A stretch of 64,000 nt of DNA from CAYSPG01 sp964432885 (GTDB lineage: Bacteria > Bacteroidota > Bacteroidia > AKYH767-A > OLB10), in the NCBI GenBank assembly GCA_964432885.1, contig CAYSPG010000005.1:62001-126000 (forward strand), given 5' to 3'. Made by a program: the position numbers and the translations under genes. This document shows positions 34,213 through 42,674 of this stretch, piece by piece; the first letter of the stretch is position 1; the number at the start of each line of letters is the position of its first letter. The notes under the pieces are model-generated. The model made no database searches and was not told where the DNA came from. It was given only the letters and a program-made list of their open reading frames with translations.

Positions 34213-35163
34213 TTGGGAGTTGCATTTGCATTGCTTACAACACTTTCGTGGTCCATCGGTATTTTCCCGTTCACCGAGGCTGCCCGAAGGTTGGGTTCAA
34301 ATTCTTTAAATCATTTGCGCCTTGGCATTGCTATTGTGTTTTTAACAGTGGCATCGCTGGTTGTAAATTATAGCGGTTTGTTTGCAATATTCAGCACGGA
34401 TTATGGCGTTGCCTGGTTTTGGTTTGGTGTATCAGGATTAGTTGGGCTTGCTTTGGGCGATTACTTTTTCTTTGATATGTACGCTATTTTAGGTGCTCGC
34501 TTCGGAAGTATTTTTACCACCCTGTCACCAGCAGCAGCGCTCGTTACCTCAAAATTTTTGATTGATGAAAAAATAAATGCTATTGGCGTGGCCGGAATTT
34601 TTATAACCATATTAAGTGTTGCTACCGTGGGCTTCTCAAAAAAAGAAACCACTAAATCCGCTGCCCTTGAATTTGGAAGTGTGTTACGTGGCAGCGTATT
34701 TGGGGTGCTTGCTGCCTTTTGCCAGGGCATTGGGTTGGTGCTTGCAAAAAAAGGATTTCTTTTTACACAGCAAAATGGTTTTGAGTTGTCGGCTGTTAAT
34801 GCCACCTTTATGCGTATGGCGGTTTCGTTTGTTTTTTTATCGGCCTTTACCATAATGATTCAAAAACACAAGCAGGTAATATTACCCATAAAACAAAACC
34901 GCGAAAGCGGAATTAAGTATGCTGTGGCTGGTGCGCTATTTGGGCCATGCATAGGTGTATCTCTTTCATTATATACCATTATGTTAATTGAGGCTTCGGT
35001 GGCGCAAACTATTTTTTCGCTTGTGCCATTGGTTGCATCATTTATTTCGTTTGTGTTTTATAAAGAAAAACTAAGCATAGCATTTTTTACGGCAGCTCTA
35101 ATTGCTGTGGCCGGTGTTTTGGTGCTGATTTGGAGAAATGAACTGATGGGTTACTTTTACTGA
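34213..35163 (+). CDS. EamA/DMT-superfamily transporter
   Basis: A 316-residue protein with ten predicted membrane helices in two EamA repeats (about 1-140 and 165-310). The first repeat has LTTLSWSIGIFPFTEAARRLG and LRLGIAIVFL, and the second has GSVFGVLAAFCQGIGLVLAKKG. Substrates of this superfamily range over amino acids, purines and drugs; nothing here narrows it. An in-frame stop at 34201-34203 limits the upstream extension, and the first usable start codon is TTG 34213, so a TTG start is likely. The TPR gene follows after 8 nt, so these are co-transcribed. Confidence 0.85.
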   Translation: MGVAFALLTTLSWSIGIFPFTEAARRLGSNSLNHLRLGIAIVFLTVASLVVNYSGLFAIFSTDYGVAWFWFGVSGLVGLALGDYFFFDMYAILGARFGSIFTTLSPAAALVTSKFLIDEKINAIGVAGIFITILSVATVGFSKKETTKSAALEFGSVLRGSVFGVLAAFCQGIGLVLAKKGFLFTQQNGFELSAVNATFMRMAVSFVFLSAFTIMIQKHKQVILPIKQNRESGIKYAVAGALFGPCIGVSLSLYTIMLIEASVAQTIFSLVPLVASFISFVFYKEKLSIAFFTAALIAVAGVLVLIWRNELMGYFY

Positions 35164-35171
35164 CAAAAAAT

Positions 35172-35966
35172 ATGGGGTTGTGCTATATAAAGAATTTTAG
35201 GCCAATATGTGTATTGGTAATCTTGATTTTTAATACCAGCGTGGCAGCATCACAAAATTTAGAAACGCGGTTAAGCGAAGCCATAAAACTAAGAAAGGAA
35301 TTAAAATACGAACAATCGTTTAACCTGTTTAAACAACTTTTAAAAGCCGACTCGGCCAATGCAGTATATTTGGCAAACACCGGTTTTCTGTATGCCAAAA
35401 TTGGTTATTCGCAACCCACCGAAAAACAAAAAACACATTATTACACAACGGCTTCGTATCTTGCAAAAAAAGCAATTGCCATTGATACAAACAATGCATA
35501 TGCGCATTATGCGTACGCATTTGCACTTGGCAGACTTAACGAAAATGCAGGCACACGCCAGAAAATTGCCAATGCAAAACGAATAAAATCCGAATGTGAA
35601 AAAGCGCTGCACCTGGATGCATCACTTGGTGGTTGCCACCACATCCTTGGCCGGTGGCACCGTACCGTTGCCGGATTTAGTTTTGTAGAAAAGCTGGCCA
35701 TAAACAGCCTGTTTGGTGGGGTGCCGCAGGGCGGATCGTATGATGAAGCCATTACGGAATTTCAAAAAGCCATTGTGCTGGAGCCACATTATATTTTACA
35801 TTATTACGAGCTTGCACTTACTTATTATGAGCGGAACAAGGCAGGTGATAAAAGTTATGCAAACGTATGGGCGGCCAAGGCTCTTGAACTTGCACCCAAT
35901 CCATTTGATGCCGATGACTTATCAACGCGAAACAATTGCAGTGAACTTTTGTTGCAATTAAAATAA
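35172..35966 (+). CDS. RMDN-like (regulator of microtubule dynamics family) TPR protein
   Basis: A 264-residue exported protein with a signal peptide ending about VAASQ. The helical repeats match the pattern of eukaryotic RMDN1-3 closely: KIANAKRIKSECEKALHLD (131-149), CHHILGRWHRTVAGFSFVEK (155-174), INSLFGGVP (177-185), YDEAITEFQKAIVLEPHY and a last TPR NVWAAKALELAPNPFDADD. In animals these proteins sit at ER/mitochondrial contacts. Bacterial members exist, but their role is unknown to me. Sandwiched between the EamA transporter (8 nt) and the P460 lipoprotein (11 nt), so it is part of a three-gene envelope operon. Confidence 0.75.
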   Translation: MGLCYIKNFRPICVLVILIFNTSVAASQNLETRLSEAIKLRKELKYEQSFNLFKQLLKADSANAVYLANTGFLYAKIGYSQPTEKQKTHYYTTASYLAKKAIAIDTNNAYAHYAYAFALGRLNENAGTRQKIANAKRIKSECEKALHLDASLGGCHHILGRWHRTVAGFSFVEKLAINSLFGGVPQGGSYDEAITEFQKAIVLEPHYILHYYELALTYYERNKAGDKSYANVWAAKALELAPNPFDADDLSTRNNCSELLLQLK

Positions 35967-35977
35967 ACCTCAAAAAA

Positions 35978-36505
35978 ATGAACAGCAAAAAAGCAAGAAC
36001 TGTAATAATTAGCCTTGCAATGATAACGACATTGTTTACATCGTGCAAAAAAGAAAAAGATAAGGATGAGCCAACCTCAACCGAAATGGAACTATATAAC
36101 ATGGCAAAAAGTGCAAGCGGCTTTACCTGGTATAAAAATTCTTCGGCTTTTCTTTCAAAAAGTTCAGGAAGCGGTCATTCGTTTCCATTGCTGCGTACGC
36201 GCTATAATGCAAACGCAGCATCTAAACTAGATGCAAACGGAAAAATAATTGCCGGGAGTGTGTTTGCTGAAAATTCACTTATTGTAAAAGAGCTTAACAG
36301 CGATGCATCAACCCTTGAGCGGTATGCTATACTTTATAAAAAACCTGGCCATGCCGATGCCGATGAAAACGGGTGGGTTTGGGGTTATATAAATGCCGAC
36401 CAAAGCATAGCTTCGCCCTCAGCAGATAAGGGAAGCGCATGCAAAGGTTGCCACTCACAGTCTGATAATATTGACTATATGCTTATGAATAAGTTTTTTC
36501 AGTAG
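35978..36505 (+). CDS. Cytochrome P460-like c-type heme lipoprotein
   Basis: A 175-residue protein with lipobox TLFTSC (C23) and a charged KEKDKDEP linker. The domain runs from about 35 to 175 and ends in one heme c site, CKGCH (155-159). The order GFTWYKNS...LRTRYNANA...KIIAGSVFAENSLIVKE...GYINADQ...ACKGCHSQSDNIDYM fits the cytochrome P460 / cytochrome c' beta group. Those family members oxidise hydroxylamine or bind NO, or are simple heme proteins. The cross-linking Lys cannot be fixed by eye. A hairpin terminator follows (36608-36644). Confidence 0.75.
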   Translation: MNSKKARTVIISLAMITTLFTSCKKEKDKDEPTSTEMELYNMAKSASGFTWYKNSSAFLSKSSGSGHSFPLLRTRYNANAASKLDANGKIIAGSVFAENSLIVKELNSDASTLERYAILYKKPGHADADENGWVWGYINADQSIASPSADKGSACKGCHSQSDNIDYMLMNKFFQ

Positions 36506-36607
36506 AAGGGTGTAGTGTTATGTATAAGGAACTGCGCCTTTTCGAAACACTAAATGCAAAACCAATCAAAAAATAAACTCCAACTGTATTATCCAACCCA
36601 TTAATAT

Positions 36608-36644
36608 AAAAGAGGCTGGCTTTTAAATTAGGCCCGCCTCTTTT
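36608..36644 (+). terminator. Terminator after the P460 gene, overlapping the next promoter
   Basis: 9-bp stem AAAAGAGGC / GCCTCTTTT (36608-36616 / 36636-36644). After one mismatch, an inner GGC/GCC (36618-36620 / 36632-36634) closes an 11-nt loop. The final T is also the first base of the -7 box of the antiporter gene. Confidence 0.7.
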
Positions 36645-36651
36645 ACTTTTG
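36644..36651 (+). promoter_or_regulatory. -7 element TACTTTTG for the antiporter-truA operon
   Basis: Perfect TAnnTTTG, 9 nt before the ATG at 36661, so the transcript leader would be about 5 nt. It directly abuts the upstream terminator. Confidence 0.65.
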
Positions 36652-36660
36652 CCATCTGTA

Positions 36661-38064
36661 ATGAACAAAAAACTAATCTATTACTTTTCAGTTGCCGGTG
36701 TTTTTATCAGCCTTATTTATTTAATTATTGGCCATGCGCCTGTGGCTAATAAAGCCAGGATAGTAAGTAACGTTAATAATGCTGTAAGCGCACCTATTAC
36801 AGGCTGGCAATTTAATTTGCTTGATGCAAACATGCATCATCCCCTAAGCATATTGCTGTTGCAGATAATTGTAATACTATTTGTGTCAAAACTTTTTGGC
36901 ATTGTTTTTACACGCATAGGCCAGTCGGCAGTGATAGGCGAAATTATTGCCGGCATATTTTTGGGCCCATCCTTGCTTGGTTATTTTTTTCCGGATATAA
37001 CGGCTTTTCTTTTTTCGCCCGAATCGGTAAAAAATCTTCAGTTTCTTAGCCAGATTGGGTTAATGTTTTTCATGTTTGTGGTGGGTATGGAAGTAGATAT
37101 GGATATGCTTCGCAATAAAGTAAAAGGTGCTGTGGTAATAAGCCACACCAGCATTGTGTTTTCTTTTTTTATTGGCGTGCTGGTTGCCGTGTATGTGTAT
37201 GAAGATTATGCACCAGCAAATATTTCGTTTACTGCTTTTGCATTGTTTATGGGAATAGCCATGAGCATTACTGCTTTTCCTGTGCTGGCACGCATACTTA
37301 AAGATCGCAACCTTACCAACACTCCCCTTGGTGTGCTTGCCATAACCACCGCGGCCATTGATGATGTTACGGCCTGGTGTCTTTTGGCTTTGGTAATTGC
37401 CATTGCCAAAGCAGGTAACCTGACTGGTGCTGCTTTTGAAATTATACTTGCCCTTACCTTTGTGGCAACTATGTACTTTGTTGTAAAACCGTTGTTAAAA
37501 AAAATTGCAGATCGATTTACCATTGATCAAAAAATAAGCAAAACACTTATTGCCATTTCTTTTTTTCTGCTGCTGGTATCATCCTATACCACGGAGGTTA
37601 TTGGCATACATGCCTTGTTTGGCGCATTTATGGCAGGGCTTGTAATGCCTCATAATGCGCAACTAAAACAAATTATTACCGATAAAATTGAAGATGTAAG
37701 CATTGTGCTTTTGCTGCCTGTGTTTTTTGCATACACGGGCCTGCGCACGCACATTAATTTACTTGCCGACCCTTCATTAATTTTTATTTGTGTACTTATC
37801 ATTTTTGCCGCCATCACAGGCAAGTTAGCCGGAGTCACAATTGCAGCACGGGTAACCGGCCATTCAAAAGCCGATTCGATGGCTATGGGCATCCTTATGA
37901 ATACCCGGGGGCTAATGGAACTTGTGGTGCTAAACATAGGTTTCGATTTGGGTATTTTATCTCCTCAAATATTTGCTGTTATGGTAGTAATGGCTATTGT
38001 AACCACCATGATGACCAATCCGATGCTGAACATAGCAGGGGTAACTTCTTTACACAAAAACTAA
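36661..38064 (+). CDS. CPA2-family cation:proton antiporter (KefB/NapA type)
   Basis: A 467-residue protein with an N-terminal membrane anchor (about 7-27) and a Na/H-exchanger domain of about 12 helices (75-460). Marks are IGEIIAGIFLGPSLLGYFFP, LSQIGLMFFMFVVGMEVDM, AMSITAFPVLARIL (helix 4 break) and TTAAIDDVTAWCLLA, whose ID-D pair (A-x-DD region) is the ion-binding site. No C-terminal TrkA-N domain is present, unlike KefB/KefC. It exchanges Na+ or K+ for H+. An in-frame codon at 36649 could extend the start, but it falls inside the promoter box. truA begins 8 nt after its stop. Confidence 0.9.
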   Translation: MNKKLIYYFSVAGVFISLIYLIIGHAPVANKARIVSNVNNAVSAPITGWQFNLLDANMHHPLSILLLQIIVILFVSKLFGIVFTRIGQSAVIGEIIAGIFLGPSLLGYFFPDITAFLFSPESVKNLQFLSQIGLMFFMFVVGMEVDMDMLRNKVKGAVVISHTSIVFSFFIGVLVAVYVYEDYAPANISFTAFALFMGIAMSITAFPVLARILKDRNLTNTPLGVLAITTAAIDDVTAWCLLALVIAIAKAGNLTGAAFEIILALTFVATMYFVVKPLLKKIADRFTIDQKISKTLIAISFFLLLVSSYTTEVIGIHALFGAFMAGLVMPHNAQLKQIITDKIEDVSIVLLLPVFFAYTGLRTHINLLADPSLIFICVLIIFAAITGKLAGVTIAARVTGHSKADSMAMGILMNTRGLMELVVLNIGFDLGILSPQIFAVMVVMAIVTTMMTNPMLNIAGVTSLHKN

Positions 38065-38072
38065 CCGTAAAC

Positions 38073-38921
38073 ATGCCCCGATATTTTCTTGAGCTATCCT
38101 ATACAGGCACCAACTACAGCGGCTGGCAAATTCAAAAAAACGCCATCTCGGTTCAGCAAAAAGTTGACGAAGCCCTGCTCATTATGCTTACCTCAATAAA
38201 AAGTCAATCGCTGAGTCAAAATGTTGCCTTAACCGCAAACCGTAAACTGGAAACTGCAAACTCCTTAACCACCGGCTGCGGTCGTACTGATACAGGAGTA
38301 CATGCCACGCAATATTTTGCTCACTTTAACAGCAATAAAGAAATTTCAAATAAAGCCGATTTTGTTTTTAAACTCAACGGCATATTGCCTTTTGACATCA
38401 CCATCCATAACCTGCACACTGTTGCTGATAAGGCACATGCCCGTTACGATGCCATAAAGCGAACATATCACTACTACATTCACACAACTAAAAATGGTTT
38501 TTTACGGCAGTTTTCGGGCTGTTATTATGCTGCCATTGATATAAAATTATTAAACGCTGCTGCCGCTGTTTTTTTACAGAATACCGACTTTAGCAGCTTT
38601 TGCAAATCGCGTGCACAATCAAAAACCCCGTATTGCAAAATTTATGCGGCACAATGGAAACACAGCAAAGGCTTGTTTGTATTTGAAGTTACAGCCGACC
38701 GCTTTTTGCGCGGAATGGTAAGGGCTATGGTGGGTACCATGGTAAATGTGGGTGTTGGCAAAAAACCAATAGAGTGGGTACAAGAAATACTAAATGGAAA
38801 AAACCGGCAAAAGGCAGGCGCAGCAGCACCGGCTTGCGGCTTGTATCTTACCAAAATAGAGTACCCATATCTTAGCATCGCTAATAATTTTGAATTTCCG
38901 TTTGTGATAAATGGTAAATAA
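38073..38921 (+). CDS. truA: tRNA pseudouridine(38-40) synthase TruA
   Basis: Isomerises uridines 38-40 in the anticodon stem. The 282-residue protein has YTGTNYSGWQIQKNAISVQ, catalytic D73 in GCGRTDTGVHA, FDITIHNLHTVADKAHARYDAIKRTYHYYIH and FEVTADRFLRGMVRAMVG. Residues about 46-66 are an extra segment (SLSQNVALTANRKLETANSL) compared with the usual spacing, which puts the catalytic Asp near residue 60. The DNA of this insert (38222-38262) consists of near-repeats of AAACYGNAAACT, like the intergenic word repeats here. The frame is open upstream into the antiporter gene, but the ATG at 38073 gives the true N-terminus. Confidence 0.95.
   Translation: MPRYFLELSYTGTNYSGWQIQKNAISVQQKVDEALLIMLTSIKSQSLSQNVALTANRKLETANSLTTGCGRTDTGVHATQYFAHFNSNKEISNKADFVFKLNGILPFDITIHNLHTVADKAHARYDAIKRTYHYYIHTTKNGFLRQFSGCYYAAIDIKLLNAAAAVFLQNTDFSSFCKSRAQSKTPYCKIYAAQWKHSKGLFVFEVTADRFLRGMVRAMVGTMVNVGVGKKPIEWVQEILNGKNRQKAGAAAPACGLYLTKIEYPYLSIANNFEFPFVINGK
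38222..38262 (+). repeat. Word-like repeat inserted in truA
   Basis: Successive variants of AAACCGTAAACT / GAAACTGCAAACT within a surface-loop position of TruA, just before the catalytic motif. The insertion keeps the reading frame. Confidence 0.6.
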
Positions 38922-39044
38922 AAGCATAGTAGGATTGATGTTAAAAATTAAATATTGCCGGACCCGCAGCGAGGCTGATTTAAAATGTGCATTTCTGTTA
39001 ATGAGGGGTTTTTTATACATGCATGATTTTTGAGACAGCTTATT

Positions 39045-39060
39045 GGGGTGAGGTGCGCGT
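39045..39060 (+). repeat. 16-bp word GGGGTGAGGTGCGCGT, copy 1
   Basis: Identical to 63557-63572 more than 24 kb away, where it ends a longer palindromic element. It lies in the 204-bp gap between truA and the ABC exporter, which has no other recognised feature. Confidence 0.85.
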
Positions 39061-39125
39061 AGGCTTTGAACGAATAAAGTTTTATCCTAACAAAATTGAA
39101 ACGAAAAATTTAAAACAGGTTTGCA

Positions 39126-40910
39126 TTGAGCACAAAAGTTTCGGGCAAAGCATTTGATTTTAATTTACTAAAGCGTGTTTTTGTTTTTGTAAAACCATTT
39201 CGCAGCTACTTCTATTTTACGGTTTTAACAGCACTATGCATTGCAGCGGTATCGCCCCTTCGCCCGTGGCTTACGCAGCAGGCGTTGGATAATCATGTGT
39301 TAAAAAATGATTTGCCGGGCCTGATAAAAATTACGCTTATCATATTGGGTGTTTTAATTTTTCAATCGTTGCTGCAATTTGTTTACACCACGCTTACCAA
39401 CAGGCTGGGGCAGGAGGTTGTTTTAGGCATGCGCAAAAGTTTGTTTCAGCGACTGCTTTCTTTTTCAACTGCTTATTTTGACAAAACACCCGTTGGCACC
39501 ACCATAACCCGTTTGGTAAGTGATATGGAAACCATTGCCGATATTTTTTCTGACGGGCTTATACTCATTATCAGCGACCTGATTCAAGTAATAGTTATAG
39601 TAGCAGTGATGTTTTACATGGATGCTAAGCTGGCACTAATTTCGCTCTCCACCATACCGGTGTTATTAATTGCCACGCGTATTTTTCAAAACAAAATACG
39701 CACCGTGTTTACCGATGTGCGCAAGCAAGTGGCAAGGCTTAATGAGTTTGTGCAGGAGCATTTAACGGCTATGCGAATTGTTCAGATTTTTAACCGCGAA
39801 GAAGAAGAGTTTAAAAAGTTTGATGCGATAAACAAAGCCCATCGTAAAGCCAACATTGATTCCATTTGGTATTACAGTATTTTTTTTCCGGTGGTAGAAA
39901 TATTATCGGCTACTTCTATTGGTTTAATAGTGTGGTATGGCGGAGGTTCGGTTTTGCACAATACGGTAAGCTTTGGAATTATGGTAGCATTTATCCAATA
40001 CATAAACCAACTGTTTAGACCCATACGCGAACTGGCCGATAAATTTAATACCTTGCAAATGGGCATGGTAAGCAGCGAGCGTATTTTTAAACTTTTTGAC
40101 GAACACGAGACCGAAGAAAATAACGGAACAAAAGATGCATCAGATATAAAAGGCAGCATACGTTTTGAAAACGTTTGGTTTGCCTATAAAAATGAGGAGT
40201 GGGTATTAAAAAATATTTCGTTCGAAATAAAAGCAGGACAAAATGTGGCGCTGGTGGGAGCCACCGGATCGGGCAAAACCACTATTATAAGTTTAATAAA
40301 CCGCTTTTATGAAATACAAAAAGGCCGCATACTTATTGATGATATAGATATAAAAGAGTATGACCTAAACACGCTGCGAAAACAAATAGCGGTGATGCTA
40401 CAAGACGTTTTTTTGTTTTCAGATTCGTTGTTAAACAACATATCGTTATATGAACAAAACATTTCTGAAACCGATATTCGCCATGCCGCAAAGCTGATAG
40501 GGGCTGACGATTTTATCAAAAAACTGCCCGAATCTTACAATTACAATCCGGGCGAAAGAGGTGCCACTTTAAGCACCGGCCAACGGCAGTTAATTGCCTT
40601 TGCACGTGCCTTTGTTCATAAACCACGCATTATAATATTAGACGAAGCCACCTCCAGCGTAGATTCGCAACTTGAGGCTCAGATAGTAAAAGCTACAGAG
40701 GTAATTACCGGAAACACCACATCGGTAATTATAGCGCACAGGCTGGCTACCGTGCAGCGCGCACACAACATAATGGTGATTGACAAAGGCGAAATAAAAG
40801 AAATCGGAACGCACAACCAGTTACTTAAAAAAAAAGGGCTTTACAGCCAATTATATTACATACAGTTTAACCATGTCAATAAACATTTGGCACAAAATTT
40901 TAAGGAGTGA
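39126..40910 (+). CDS. ABC exporter, half-transporter (MsbA/LmrA-like)
   Basis: A 594-residue protein. The six-helix ABC exporter domain spans about 15-320 (with FDKTPVGTTITRLVSDMETI coupling helix and ELADKFNTLQMGMVSSERIF). The nucleotide-binding domain spans about 345-585: Walker A GATGSGKTT, Q-loop MLQDVFLFS, signature LSTGQRQ, Walker B RIIILDEATSS and switch IIAHRLATV. Probably a homodimer or half of a pair exporting lipid or drug; lipid A flipping (MsbA) is possible but not shown. The apparent start is TTG 39126 (TTG AGC ACA AAA GTT). The stop codon overlaps the start of the next gene. Confidence 0.88.
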   Translation: MSTKVSGKAFDFNLLKRVFVFVKPFRSYFYFTVLTALCIAAVSPLRPWLTQQALDNHVLKNDLPGLIKITLIILGVLIFQSLLQFVYTTLTNRLGQEVVLGMRKSLFQRLLSFSTAYFDKTPVGTTITRLVSDMETIADIFSDGLILIISDLIQVIVIVAVMFYMDAKLALISLSTIPVLLIATRIFQNKIRTVFTDVRKQVARLNEFVQEHLTAMRIVQIFNREEEEFKKFDAINKAHRKANIDSIWYYSIFFPVVEILSATSIGLIVWYGGGSVLHNTVSFGIMVAFIQYINQLFRPIRELADKFNTLQMGMVSSERIFKLFDEHETEENNGTKDASDIKGSIRFENVWFAYKNEEWVLKNISFEIKAGQNVALVGATGSGKTTIISLINRFYEIQKGRILIDDIDIKEYDLNTLRKQIAVMLQDVFLFSDSLLNNISLYEQNISETDIRHAAKLIGADDFIKKLPESYNYNPGERGATLSTGQRQLIAFARAFVHKPRIIILDEATSSVDSQLEAQIVKATEVITGNTTSVIIAHRLATVQRAHNIMVIDKGEIKEIGTHNQLLKKKGLYSQLYYIQFNHVNKHLAQNFKE

Positions 40911-41563
40911 TGGAAACAAAAATTAAAACTATGTTAACGGCAATCTTATCAGTAACAATGTTAATGGCCAGCGGGCAGCAGGCCGAAAAACAGGCAGACG
41001 TAATGCATAAAAGTGCCGCGCTGTCTGAAGTGCAGGATGGTGTGTACTTTACCTTTAATGAGTTAAAGCAAAACAAACCATCCATATCAAAAGAACAGTT
41101 GATAAAATCGTATTATGATAAAGCCGACTTTACCTTAAGCCAGTGGGCTGCCACCGACAACCTGTTTTACTTGGATGCCGAAGGGGTAAAGCGCAAAGTA
41201 AGCCACGACAGCCTATGGGGATATGTTGAAGAAGGTACTCCGTTTATATTGCTTAACGGTAGGTTTCATAAATTCTCTACTGTAGGTTCAATCAGTGTGT
41301 TTACTGAAAGTTACCCCACCGTGCAGCAAACCATTGCACCAGTGCTTACCGATGTTCGTAGCGGTACTTACCTAAGGTTGTTTGATTTTGCGAGCGGACA
41401 AATAGGCGATTACGATGTAACAAACCTTACCACGGTGCTTGCCAAAGACACTGCCCTTTTTAACGATTACCATGATTTAAAAAACATGAAAACAAAACGC
41501 AAAAAAATGTACAAGTACATTGAACGGTATAATGATAAACACGAATTGTTTCCTGTAAAATAA
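40910..41563 (+). CDS. Exported protein of unknown function
   Basis: A 217-residue protein. The preferred start ATG 40910 shares one base with the ABC exporter stop and is preceded by an AAGGAG-like sequence; a GTG at 40907 is the alternative. It has a short signal peptide (MLTAILSVTMLMASGQ). The mature part has no recognised domain; notable stretches are EVQDGVYFTFNELKQNKPSISKEQL, DSLWGYVEEGTPFILLNGRFHKF and a basic C-terminal segment KNMKTKRKKMYKYIERYNDKH. Translational coupling to the exporter suggests a shared job. A strong terminator follows at 41587. Confidence 0.7.
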   Translation: METKIKTMLTAILSVTMLMASGQQAEKQADVMHKSAALSEVQDGVYFTFNELKQNKPSISKEQLIKSYYDKADFTLSQWAATDNLFYLDAEGVKRKVSHDSLWGYVEEGTPFILLNGRFHKFSTVGSISVFTESYPTVQQTIAPVLTDVRSGTYLRLFDFASGQIGDYDVTNLTTVLAKDTALFNDYHDLKNMKTKRKKMYKYIERYNDKHELFPVK

Positions 41564-41586
41564 AATATTTGCCGCCCATAGTTTAG

Positions 41587-41621
41587 CCAGAGGTCGTTAG
41601 CAATAACGGCCTTTGGTTTTT
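41587..41621 (+). terminator. Rho-independent terminator with GCAA tetraloop
   Basis: A 13-bp stem CCAGAGGTCGTTA / TAACGGCCTTTGG (41587-41599 / 41604-41616, two G-T pairs) is capped by the GNRA loop GCAA. Five T follow (41617-41621). It ends the ABC exporter operon. Confidence 0.92.
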
Positions 41622-41730
41622 ATACCGTTTAGTTAAATGAGAAAGAAGAACTACCAAGCCATCTGCCCGTTTCAATTATTCCAAAGCATCGGAACAAAAT
41701 CCCCCGAAGGGGAATAAACTTTGTAGGTGC

Positions 41731-41759
41731 AAAAAAACACCCCGCTTTACAGCAGGGTG
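41731..41759 (-). terminator. Minus-strand terminator of the fibronectin-like pseudogene
   Basis: 9-bp stem with one G-T pair (41738-41746 / 41751-41759) and the loop GTAA as read on the minus strand, followed there by seven T (complement of 41731-41737). It is intact although the gene it served is broken. Confidence 0.85.
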
Positions 41760-41781
41760 CCTCGGTAGTTATTTTAACCTG

Positions 41782-42246
41782 TTACATCGCCTTGTGTATG
41801 GTAATATCACTTCAGCCGTTTATGCCTGTCGTGCTTATGGTGCCAACGCGAAAGGCGTACTCTCTGCTGCTTTCAAGCTCCTTGGAAAGGTAGCTAAGCT
41901 TGCCGGTAAAGCCTGCGTTAGTCCATTTGGTGTCATCACCCAGTGTATCGCTAAGTTGCAAGGTGTACATTTTATGCTTTTTAACATCGTTCCACCTAAA
42001 GATAATTTCGCCCGTGTGCTGTCCAAAGTTACTGCGTAAATTACCGGGTGCCTCCAGCAATCCCAAAGAACATGCTTCGCGCTTAACATTCGCTACCAGG
42101 TTTATTTTGTCAGGGTCTCCACCGCTGGTAGTTTGCACATATCCCAGCAAGGCCGACATGTTATACAACAGCTCCTGCCTGTCAAGGTACATTTGTGTGG
42201 TGCGGTCGGTGCCGCCCCTACGGTGCTTTTGATTTATGAACGCTAG
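41782..42246 (-). pseudogene. Broken fibronectin type III-like protein gene
   Basis: On the minus strand a frame runs from about 42246 (QLAFINQKHRRGG...) through MYLDRQELLYNMSALLGYVQ (42192 onward). A fibronectin-III-like module, GEIIFRWNDVKKHKMYTLQL and SREYAFRVGTISTTGING, follows. A TGA at 41812-41814 interrupts it. After the TGA the same frame continues as SDITIHKAM and a TAA at 41782-41784, next to an intact terminator. As I recall the family, members end in a W-S-D-type sequence, so TGA probably replaces TGG. The 5' part (about 80 residues in relatives) is missing, and a palindromic element lies at the break. A 126-codon remnant could still be translated. Confidence 0.65.
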
Positions 42247-42256
42247 CTGTTTAACT

Positions 42257-42317
42257 AATATTTCGCTCCTATGGAGCTAAAGTGTTATTAAAAGAAGCTC
42301 CATAGGAGCGAAATATT
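42257..42317. repeat. Palindromic element with perfect 22-bp arms
   Basis: Arms at 42257-42278 and 42296-42317 are exact reverse complements (core CGCTCCTATGGAGCT / AGCTCCATAGGAGCG) around a 17-nt loop. There is no flanking T-run in line with termination. It resembles a dispersed Bacteroidota intergenic palindrome and sits at the truncated 5' end of the pseudogene. A second small hairpin (GCCC-CGTAT-GGGC) lies at about 42346. The rest of 42320-42646 holds no gene I can support. Confidence 0.9.
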
Positions 42318-42646
42318 GGTAATAAATAAATCTCTTAAAAGAAAAGCCCCGTATGGGCGGCATATAATTTTTTTTATAAAAATTTAAACAGGCTCCTAAT
42401 GTTTGGCTAAAATGTCAGGTTGTTAAAAAAAACGGTTCCCGTATTTTTTAACCAGAAAAGCACCTGCCAAACCCCTCTCAACTGCACTAGCTCAATTCTC
42501 AGCCGCTTGTTTTTGGAATGAATGGGATTGTGCAAAAAATTTGAACCTTCATAAGTGAGGTAATTAAGCCCCTGCACCTTTACATTGTTTTTTTGGCTTA
42601 TGTACTTCATTAGCTTGCACAGGCTGTTTATTTATGCACTAATTCT

Positions 42647-42654
42647 TATTTTTG
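42647..42654 (+). promoter_or_regulatory. -7 element TATTTTTG for the E1 gene
   Basis: Perfect TAnnTTTG, 20 nt before the ATG at 42675. Confidence 0.6.
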
Positions 42655-42674
42655 CATATCAACTATGTATGTAA

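Noticed and set aside
37788..38072. Upstream extension of truA
   Set aside because: The frame is open into the antiporter gene, but the TruA family N-terminus (MPRYFLELSY) begins at 38073.
42407..42610. 67-codon minus-strand frame upstream of the E1 gene
   Set aside because: No signal peptide, no family resemblance and no promoter box on that strand. The gap is repeat-rich and decayed.
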